DNA from: Aralia elata
Taxonomy: Eukaryota; Streptophyta; Magnoliopsida; Apiales; Araliaceae
Direction: 5' to 3'
Assembly: GCA_034770075.1 (NCBI GenBank)
Contig: JAVJAP010000126.1
Location: forward strand, 304,387-368,386
DNA: 64,000 bases
Of the stretch, positions 55,603 to 64,000 are shown in pieces; positions within the stretch are counted from its first letter, which is position 1, and every line of letters begins with the position of its first letter. The notes under the pieces are model-generated. The model made no database searches and was not told the DNA's origin. It saw nothing but the letters and a program-made list of their open reading frames with translations. The position numbers and the translations under genes were made by a program.

Positions 55603-58600
55603 ATGCCGTCGAGATACCAACAACCCCCGTCAACAAGCTCAAGAGAGCTCTTATCAATAAAACAACGACGCCAATGGGCTAATCCTGTTATAGCAGTTTG
55701 TGTTGAATCTTTTTGGCTTAGAGCACTTGCGAATCAGTCCGGCAAGGCTCCACTTAGTGACGTCATTTTAAGGATTTCCAAGAGCAGTAGTGACCGCCAA
55801 AATTTTAGGGGTTCCTTTGAACCCCGATCAGTAAGCCCAAACCTAGGGTGATGGACAATGGAGAAAAGTAATTTCTGACGTGGTTGGTTAGGGTTAGTAG
55901 TAGAGACCGAAAAGGCTGCCTTTGCAAACTATCATATGCTTAAGTCAGAGGGTCCATGTTACTGATGGCAAGCGAATAAGGTGCGAGGAGGTCAAGGTGT
56001 ATATCGCATGGGATAAGATTTAGAGGAGATTTTCTTTGAGATATACTCTTCCGACGAGCTCACAGTAACCAGATGGGAGACTCAATTTCCTAGGAGTTGA
56101 AACAGGGTTAGTGGTCCATGACTGTACCTGGAATACCGCTACGAAATTTATCGAGAGTTTGGCTAGGTTCGCAAACCTACGCAGGTGAATACGGATGGGG
56201 AGGAATGGCGAGGGAGGTTTGAAACAAAGGTTGAAAACCGAGGTTGTACAACAAGGGGTGGTCAATATTCCAATTGAAACCAATTTTGTCAGAGTCCATA
56301 GTGTGGAAGAACGGCCTGATTGTATCGCAGAACGGATGGGTAGTGATGCTTTGACTAAGGTATAACACAGGTAGCAGAAGAAAGAAGAAAGGGTGAAAGT
56401 GAGAATAACAAAGCGAAGTGAGTAAGTAATCATGGTGGTCACAAAACCAGAAGATGAAGTGGCATATTTTGGAAATGGACAATGGAATCTGCTGAGAGAA
56501 TCAACAGGGAAGTCCAGAAGAAGAAAGTGGAGGTCGTCTGTTACATGCGGGAAAGAATTATATAGGGATATGCCTGAAGGTGGGGGTAAGAGGGTTGGGG
56601 GTGTGGTTTAGCTACAAATATGGTCAGGAAAGGCCACAAATAGCACACCAAATTGTCGTCCGAATCCCAAAGTAAAGGGCACTTGTTTCACTTGCGGATT
56701 AAAGGGATCATCTAGCTAGGGATTTTGCCCCAAGAATAGGCGAGCAGGAGGAGCATAGGGACAAGTAGGGGAAAATAAGGGGAAAAAATGGTGGTAGCAC
56801 ATCTAACTATTAACCGTATCAGCACCAACAAACCGACCTAAAGCCGCAAGGACTTTCAACATGATCCGTTTGCAAGATGTCGTGCAGTCCTCGTGATGTG
56901 AGGTGTCAGGTATCATTCTAGATCAATAATATAGATGCCTTATGTATTGGTTTGATTTCGGGTGTGCTACTTGTTCATTTATATTCGTATGACTTTGCTA
57001 AGAAATCTTAGATTTGCCTAAAGAGGTATTAGATTACCCTTATGAAACATAGAAATTTGTATAAATAGGGAGGTAATTCCTGTTAGGTACGTACAATAAT
57101 AACTGGAGAGGTGGACATTAAGAGGAACGTGATGACTGTATATCTGATCCCAATCAAACTTGGGGAATTTTGATGTTATTTTGGTGATGAATTGGCTATA
57201 TCAATTATGGAGCGATAATTGATTGCCAAAAGAAATGTATTAACCTTATTACTCCGTCAAAGGTAGTATTTTTACGGCAGCGCAAGTCTCCTAGACAAGC
57301 GAGTTGTCTAACGATTATGCATGCCAGAAATGTTGTTAATATAAGGCTATGTAAGCATACTTTAGCCTAGAAAGTCGATACTCGAGAAAGAGAGTCCGAA
57401 ATTAGAAGAGATTACATGTCCGTAAGGGACTTTGTAGACGTCTTTCCATGACGATTTGCCAGGACTTCCCGCTCAGATAGGGAAAGTTGAGTTTGTAATT
57501 TGATTTAGCGCCAAGAAACTAGCAACCGATATCTAAGAGCTCCGTACCGTATGGCCCCAGTGGATATGAAAGAAGATGATGGTACAACTGCAAGAACTTT
57601 TAGATAAGAAGTATATCCCAGCCAAGCGTATCGCCGTGTGGATGCCGCCTGTGTTGTTTATAAAAAATAAGGACGGATCGATGCGAAAAAAAAACTTTGC
57701 ATTGAATTACAGAGAGTAGAACTAAGTCACGATTAAGAAATAAATAGCCGTTTCCAAGAATCGACGACGTTGTTTTGATCAATTAAAAGGAGCTAGGTAT
57801 ATCCTCAAAAGATAGATTTGAGGTGAGTGGGTTATCATCAGTTGAAGGTGAGGAAGGAAGAATGTACCGAAGATAGCGTTCAGGGACTCGATATGGTCCC
57901 ACTACGAAGTTTCTGGATAATGTCATTTAGTCTATAACGAATGCTCCCTGCAGCATTCATGGGACTTTAATGAACAGGGTGTTTCAACGCCGTTTTTGTG
58001 TCAAGTTTGTTATTAGTATTCATCGATGATATCCTAATTTATTCCAAAACCAAAAGAGGAGCATGCCAAACATTTGAAGGCAACATTGGAAGTCATTACG
58101 AAGAGAGAAAGTTGTAACTCTAAGTTTTCAAAGTGTGAATTCTGGATAGAGCGAGTGCAACTTTCTATGGACAAGTGATTGACAAGGATGGGAATTTCGG
58201 TGGATCCGTTCAAAAGTTGAAGCAGTGCATAATTTAGGATCAGCCGAAAACACCATCGGAAGTAAGAAGTATTCCTCAGATTATCAGGTTTACTACAGGA
58301 GATTTCATTCAGAATTTTTCCAAAATCGGCGACTCCGTTAACGAATTTGACTAGGAAGACGGTGAAGTTCGTTTTGGGGTGGACGGAGAAGTTGTGAGGA
58401 AAGTTTTCAAGATTTAAAGAAGAGGTTTGAGTACGGCGCCTGTGTTATCTTTACCGGAAAAACAAGATGAAATTTTGTGGTGTATAGTGATGCTTCGCAT
58501 AAAGGACTAGGCTGTGTGCTTATGCAGAAACGTAAGGTCATTTGCCTATCGCGTCACGATACTTAAAGGACTATGAGAAAGGGGTATTCCTAAACCCATG

Positions 58601-59027
58601 ATTTGGAATTGACTGTGGAAGTGTTTTGCTCTGAAGATATGGATCACTATCTTAAAGGGGAGAAGTGTGATATATAAACGGACCACAAGAGTCCTTAAAT
58701 ATATTTTTTAACATAGAAGGATCTGAACATGCGATTAGAGGAGATGGTTGAAATTGATAAAGGATTACTGACTGCGAAATTTTATACCATTCGGGTAAAG
58801 TGAACATTGTGGCCGACGCCTTAAGCAGAAAGGGTCGGGAGAAATATCTTAATGTTAACCTCTGAGGAGGATTTAATTACACGCAATGTGAGAAACTAGA
58901 GTTGGAGGTAAAAATTTTCGGAGGAGTAATGACGAAAAATTATTTCAATTGAGAATCGGTTTAACATTTGGTGGATAAGGAAAAGGAAGCACAAATACAG
59001 GATGAAGTGTTAATGTCCCGAGAATTT
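55603..59027 (+). pseudogene. gypsy gag-pol of element F, heavily frameshifted, cut by G
   Basis: No long frame is left, but the order is clear from short matches: gag start MPSRYQQ at 55603; the end of capsid with GGGTGAAAGTGAGAATAA (56391-56408), the empty-site version of the K insertion in C; zinc knuckle CFTCGL near 56690; protease DSG-like region near 56945-56985; RT (IDDILIYSKTKEE-like reading near 58021-58060); RNase H (VYSDASHKGLG-like near 58480-58513); and the integrase N-terminal linker, stopped by LTR G at 59028. Frame changes occur every 30-100 bases, mainly single-base insertions, far more than in C. Confidence 0.85.
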
Positions 59028-59592
59028 TTAAAACTTCGCTATCAACTAATTATGATATATAATATGTTTTTATTTATGAATACATTTTTTACGTGCTTAA
59101 TTTTGACCTAATGTGTGTATATTATAATTTAATTGTAATAATACTACAACCTATTAAATTTCTTAACGCTAAGGGGGTTCACTAATGGTCTGAATAAATT
59201 AGTGGTTCAACCCTAGGGTTTGAAATGACAAATAAAAACTGGGGAAAAGGGTAAGTAATAAATTTGAGTTGACCATGGTGTTGAATTCGGGTCATTAAAT
59301 TAAATAATTTGAAGGTGGGTTTTATTGTCTAAATGAGTACTTAAAACAATCAAATAATTAGGCTCATTTATTTTAATTGGTAATACCGGAGTTCAAATTT
59401 TACTCAAGTTAATTTTTTGTGAAGCAAGGATCAAATAAAATTTAACCTAAGAATAAGTTAGTGTTGCATAATTAGAGTAGCTGATAGGAAATTAAACTGG
59501 GCCCAACCCCCCTCAATTTCGGCTTATCAAATTTGAGGTGAGGCAGGAGGCCAGCCTTCTAGTCAATTTAAAGGGAAGGCTCGATAATTTGT

Positions 59593-59937
59593 TTAAGCCC
59601 AACTGTATAAGGAAGCTGGGCTTAGAAAATTTTGCGACAAAGGAGCGTGACTCAAGTCAGATATAGAGTTGCAAGGGGCGACTGGAGCGGACGGGGATAT
59701 TTTGTCCAGTGGAAAGTTTCCAACTCCCTTGAGGGAAATACCATCGATAAGACTTGCAGAGTTCAGACCGAGCTGTTCAACCAACCGGCTACTTGTCACT
59801 GATCTCCTCACCTTACCACGCTGAAAGTGGTTGCTGGAAGGACGTTGAGGCAAGGGGGCGCTGATCTCGAAGTGGCGATAGGTACCCATAGGGTATGGTG
59901 CACAGGTAAACGAAGATGCCATGCTGAAGTTCATCAT
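59593..59937 (-). other. GC-richer block with antisense 114-codon frame in LTR G
   Basis: The minus-strand frame begins MMNFSMASSFTCAPYPMG and is rich in Ser, Arg and Pro with few acidic residues in its first half, which is how plastid transit peptides look. I do not recognise the protein. The block lies upstream of the LTR TATA box, and the base composition rises well above the surrounding LTR. It could be a captured piece of a host gene or just chance. There is no sign of expression. Confidence 0.3.
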
Positions 59938-60004
59938 TGTTCCCCACTATTGTGAGGGTGACATCCATGTTGGGTAATCAATAACGGGTCAGAGTAATAG
60001 GTAT

Positions 60005-60017
60005 ATTTATAAATAAA
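60005..60017 (+). promoter_or_regulatory. TATA box of LTR G
   Basis: ATTTATAAATAAA, about 60 bases before a GAGAGAGATATAGAGA block that resembles the transcript-start region of LTRs K, F and J. Confidence 0.5.
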
Positions 60018-60233
60018 TCCCAAGTTCAGAGGTAAAAGCTTGGTTTTTTGTGAACTCCGCGATAGAGAGAGATATAGAGAAGGAAACCGTCAATACGTCT
60101 GCTAATCCAATGCATCGGGCAGTGTGTCTAGCTGTGGCGTGGATGTTCCCCAATTTTCATCACCTATTTTTGGGATGAGGGAAGGAGAAAACGGCGACTA
60201 TGAACCCTCAATTCAACACTCAACCCAAACCTT

Positions 60234-60242
60234 AAGGTAGTA
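60234..60242 (+). promoter_or_regulatory. predicted 5' splice site in LTR G leader
   Basis: AAG|GTAGTA with GT at 60237. It pairs with the acceptor-like GTTGTAG|G at 63499-63506. Predicted only. Confidence 0.4.
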
Positions 60243-63200
60243 AAAGGGTTCTGTAAATTTTAACAAAGATTGCCATGTGGTTGTTTATTTTTTACTTTGT
60301 TCTGTTTGCTATTTTTAGATTGGGAAAGTCTGTGTATTCTAGCCATTGAGGGGCCAGGCGGTATAATGATGGATTGTGGTTATGAACAATCTTGTGATTT
60401 GCCTAATTGTTGAGGAATTTTGAGTCCACCCACCAACTGCTTGTTTCAAAGTCCTGTAAGGGTCAACTCTGTATCCTTTATTTTATTTTTAAGCAATTCT
60501 GTTAGGCTCATATGAATTCTAGCATTTTGTTAAACCATGTGTGACTGCTATGCAATTGTGGCTGGAACCGAATGGTTGGTAAGCGCCTAAGCTCATGGGG
60601 CGTTTGTGTCCGTGTGCAGCGCGGGCGGCAGCCGCGCCTTGGGCACCACGGTAGCTGATGGGTTAGGCAGCATCCATTCGCCGGTCGTGGAACAGGGGGT
60701 TGATAAAGGGTTAACTCGCCAATTGACTCCCTCATTACTTAATCATGATGGGTAATACTAAGCATATTTTCATAACCTTCAATGATAATAAAAAGAGCCA
60801 TAGCTAAGTCAAGCAAGATACCTACATAAAATGAGTAATACTAATCAATCATCATATTGGTATTACTAAATGTTCAAATAATAACTGTTAAAGACATTAA
60901 TATGATAGCCTACAGAACTTAATAAATTTGATGGGTAATTACAGTGGTAGTTTAATGGTTTAAAATATTATTTTATGAAGTAATAATGATACGCTATGTA
61001 ATCATTAAAATGAGTTTAGTAACACTAAGGGGCGATTAAATCATTACTAAATGACAATGATGCTTTAAGGAATAAAATATGATGATTACCATTATAATAT
61101 TAATGTAAATATTTTAGATTATTATGGGGAGGTTTTAATAATAATAAGTAACACGTAAGATATTATTAAAAAGAATCTAATTGGAGGATTAAGTTACCTA
61201 ATTTATTTTGAGTTTTTTTCACATGGAATGAATAAACAAATGTGTTTTTAAAGCTAAGGTAATGGCCTATGTAATTAATTTCTAGATAATAAGACTAATG
61301 ATTAATTGATTATTATTTAGTATTAAATAATAATCAAAAGATAAATCAAGAGTAATAATAAAGAACATTATTACCTAGTGTTTAGCTAATGATTAAAGAT
61401 TTAATTAACCTGTCTATTACACCACAACTTCTAAATTGGAAGTAACCATAACTAATTATTATTTAACTTTTAAAAATAGTTCAAGGTAAATTATTATCTG
61501 AGTGATATTAGATTGTAAGTAAAAGGGGTTAAGTTAATTATTTATTATTTAATAATAAATAATCAATAAGGAAAATAATTTACATATTATTTAATATTAT
61601 ATAATAAATACGAATAAATTAAGTTAATATAAATTAATTAATTATTATTTAATTAAGATTAAATAATAAAATAAGGGGTTAAAAATTATTATTGGATTAT
61701 TATTTAGTTAAGATCCAAATATTAAGTAAAGTACAAATAAAAATTAAATAAATTTACTAATAATTATTTAATCACAAATAAATAATAATACAAACCAATA
61801 AATTAATTACTTATGACAAAGTAAATAAGGATTAGTAACCAATACTTAAAGACAAATAAGAGGTAATCAAATTGATTATTCAATTACTGAGTAAACATGA
61901 TTAGTTTATTATTTATTTCTATTGAGCAAGTGGTAAATAGTAATTGAATGTTGATAGAAATAGTAGAGTAATGTTAATTATTAGTAAGTGTTCATACACC
62001 GAAGGGAAACATCGTTATCTAATTAATATTCATCAGCCTAAAAATCAATTAAGTATATTAAAGGATTGAGGATATGTCTAATTAACTTATGTGCTATGTG
62101 AACTTGATTATTTGCTCAATACATAGCATAAGTGAGTTGCACCGACATACAAACTATGCAATACTAATTGATAGATCGACTTTATCAGTGTTAGTCCCTT
62201 CAAGGCCAAATAGTTAAAGCTAAAAATTAATTGTAGTTGAGCAGACAGGCAAGTTCCCTTCTACCTGAAACTTTAAACCATGTGAAAATTTTTCCTTAAT
62301 CCTACTCAATTATATTCGAGTAGGCTACTATTTGCATGGTAGCATGAAATTTTTATTCCTAAGAATGCTTAAGTGGATTACATCAAATTATAAATTAATC
62401 CACATTGATAATATTGAACACTCGTACATCGGTGCACTTGAATTCGTACAGTTCTGGATTTAAATACATTTACTAAAGTTCTGTAATTCCCGAACTATTT
62501 AAGATTGAGTCTGGAACCTTTTGTTCGGTCAGGCAAATATATGAGAGGTTATAAAAGCTACCCGGACCAATCAATGGTATGGATACTTAGACTGAAATGA
62601 AACATCCCTTTTATTATAGGGGATTACCCCAAGTATCCTAATATAAGGAACAAACAACAGAGTTAAATGTTATACATATACATAGTGTACACGAGGTTGA
62701 TCCCCTCAAGTACATATTCTGTAGCCAATAACCAAAGGGTCAACCAGCTATTGACTCCCTTGGAAGTTATTGTTCAAAGTCTACTTGACTATCAATTGTC
62801 CAAAAAGGAATTATTGTTCTTGCTTCTGATATTTATGTTGTTGAATTCCCTCTCTATATTCCATTCATCATGATATATCCTTTATTGTTGTATTTAAACT
62901 TGTTGAGCAAACTAGTTGCTCATCCTTGCTATATCATGACATCCATTGCAGCTAAACCCGAGACTTCAGGGAAGGGCAAGAAAAAGATGAAGTGATAGGC
63001 TTCACGTAGCTGGCTTTACCTTATGTTTAGTTTATTTTACCATTAATGTAACTTGGACCTTGAGTATTATTTAGGGTTATTTTTGTGTTATGTAATAAGG
63101 TTATTGTATCTTGGGACTAGTAACACCTTTTGAATGAACAACATATGTTTATTATATTCCGCATTTAGCTATTGTATGTTGTTGGAGGTGAATGTTTGTA

Positions 63201-63259
63201 TTGGATCGTGATGACCGAATCCGGATATTTGGAGACCCGAATTTGGGGGCGTCACAGGT

Positions 63260-63272
63260 TGGTATCAAAGCT
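63260..63272 (+). other. primer-binding site of element G
   Basis: TGGTATCAAAGCT, one mismatch from the initiator Met type, 3 bases after the LTR end. Confidence 0.9.
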
Positions 63273-63506
63273 GTAGGTTATACACTTTAGGATCGTGAAA
63301 TCTAGGTTATGACCTCAGTTTTAAACTAGTATTGAGTACGCTAGGATGTGAATCGAGGAGATTCGGGTGATGGACATGTCTGGGGTAGATTGTGGAAATC
63401 TGCCGAGCCGAGTTGTACATGATAAAATATCATTTCATTTTATCAATGAACATATTTTATGATACTTACATCTGGTTATTTGTTGTCTCTGTCTTGTGGT
63501 TGTAGG

Positions 63507-64000
63507 ATGCCTGACATAGGGATACCCAGTCCTGCTAGAGAGGTGGAATTCACCGACATCCATGTGGACACAGTGGGTTTAGTCGAGGTACAAGCCAAGC
63601 GAGCCAGAGACGGACATTAGGGATGAGGCTGAGGTCGAATATGGTTCTGAGGAGGAGCCGGTTACTGGAAGGGTGCTGAGACAGTTGAGTGATGACGGGG
63701 AGGACCCAATGACAGAGGATGATGAGCCACCTGTATATGCAGATGGCATGGGCTCTACTGCTGATGATATCATTGAAGGACTGTCAGGTAGAAATGAGGA
63801 GCTCGGGAACCGGGTAGCCCATTTGGAGGAACAGAACCAGACCCATCAGGCCATGGAAGATCAGTATAGGGAGTTAGCGTATCAGCTGGAGAATGAGCTG
63901 GGATTGCTGAAGGTACAACTGCAGGGGTATGAGGCCTCAGCACAACACGGTTGGACCACTACTACATCAGCTGGTGGCCAGGAATGCCGGGCTGAGGGAG
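63507..64000 (+). pseudogene. extra first ORF of gypsy element G (partial, one frameshift)
   Basis: The ATG follows TGGTTGTAG|G. It begins MPDIGIPSPAREVEFTDIHV, like C and F. A length change near 63570-63590 shifts the frame; then an acidic stretch (DIRDEAEVEYGSEEE; DDGEDPMTEDDE) and a coiled-coil-like region (LSGRNEELGNRVAHLEEQN) follow and run off the window. Same architecture as the other three copies. Function unknown. Confidence 0.7.

Larger units (their letters stand above)
36638..59027 (+). mobile_element. Ty3/gypsy element F (nested, strongly decayed)
   Basis: F has a 5' LTR (split by copia E), an altered PBS, an extra first ORF, and gag-pol traces in chromovirus order up to the integrase N-terminus, where element G interrupts it. 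It inserted into LTR M. The LTR is the same family as solo LTR K. Its 3' half lies outside the window. Confidence 0.87.
59028..63256 (+). repeat. 5' LTR of element G
   Basis: It starts TGTTAATGTCCCGAGAA and ends GGGGGCGTCACA; the exact first base is uncertain by a few. Inside: a GC-richer block (59640-59950, listed separately), TATA box near 60005-60017, donor-like TTAAG|GTAGT (60237), a GC-rich hairpin (CAGCGCGGGCGGCAGCCGCGCC, 60617-60638), then ~1.2 kb rich in AATAATAAAT-type repeats (60900-61990). Confidence 0.82.
59028..64000 (+). mobile_element. Ty3/gypsy element G, 5' part
   Basis: A 4.2 kb LTR, PBS and extra first ORF, running off the window. It belongs to the same broad group as B, C and F by LTR layout, end sequence GGGGGCGTCACA, PBS and first ORF, but its LTR is clearly a separate family. 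It interrupts the integrase region of F; the candidate duplicated bases TGAAG (59023-59027) cannot be tested here. Confidence 0.85.

Noticed and set aside
60508..60735. Antisense 75-codon Pro/Arg-rich frame in LTR G
   Set aside because: It covers the GC-rich hairpin block, which gives Arg/Pro/Cys-rich readings by composition alone.

Overview
The window is AT-rich nuclear DNA of a flowering plant, probably a eudicot. I found no host gene I can defend, no tRNA or rRNA gene and no CRISPR. Almost every base belongs to nested LTR retrotransposons: Ty3/gypsy chromoviruses with very long LTRs (Tekay/Del-like), two Ty1/copia families (one a Sirevirus), and a Tat-type gypsy gag fragment. Primer-binding sites (PBS) match the initiator-Met tRNA type (TGGTATCAGAGC). 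This is typical of gene-poor, methylated heterochromatin.

Layout. 1-5682: 3' part of copia element A (gag, pol, 3' LTR). 5683-25818: gypsy C, whose 5' LTR is split by the complete 12.4 kb gypsy B (6327-18710, target-site duplication (TSD) GGTCC, two ~4.06 kb LTRs) and whose gag is split by solo LTR K (22093-24797, TSD GAAAG). 25819-36637: a rearranged mosaic, mostly minus strand: a copia LTR with PBS and a repeat-rich leader (H), an internally deleted gypsy remnant (I), copia D (same family as A), a gypsy LTR (J), an LTR fragment (N), a Tat-type gag and a truncated LTR (M). 36638-59027: gypsy F, whose 5' LTR is split by the 15 kb Sirevirus-like copia E (37515-52475, TSD AAGTG). E is itself hit by solo LTR P (46630-48266, TSD ATTAC). 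59028-64000: gypsy G (4.2 kb 5' LTR, PBS, first ORF), inserted in the integrase region of F and running off the window. The order of insertion can be read directly: M then F, then E and G inside F, then P inside E; C before A, B and K.

Most interesting result. The four gypsy elements with a visible 5' internal region (B, C, F, G) carry an extra ORF between PBS and gag. It has a short N-terminus (MxD), an acidic stretch, a coiled coil and usually a YPV-containing C-terminal region. In all four the ATG directly follows an acceptor-like YAG|G. The LTRs that retain the relevant segment (B, F, G, and LTRs K and J) carry a donor-like AAG|GTA soon after the predicted transcription start. The predicted leader intron would remove the rest of the LTR and the PBS. 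Inside that intron lie arrays of GC-rich palindromes, up to a perfect 10-bp stem. Similar GC arrays occur in the unrelated copia leader H and in solo LTR P. Together this resembles a retrovirus-like arrangement: unspliced RNA keeps structured leader elements and the PBS, and a spliced RNA expresses an accessory protein. That reading is inference; the motifs are seen in the sequence.

All pol genes carry stops or frameshifts, so no element here looks autonomous. B nevertheless has almost identical LTRs, so it moved recently, most likely with proteins supplied in trans.
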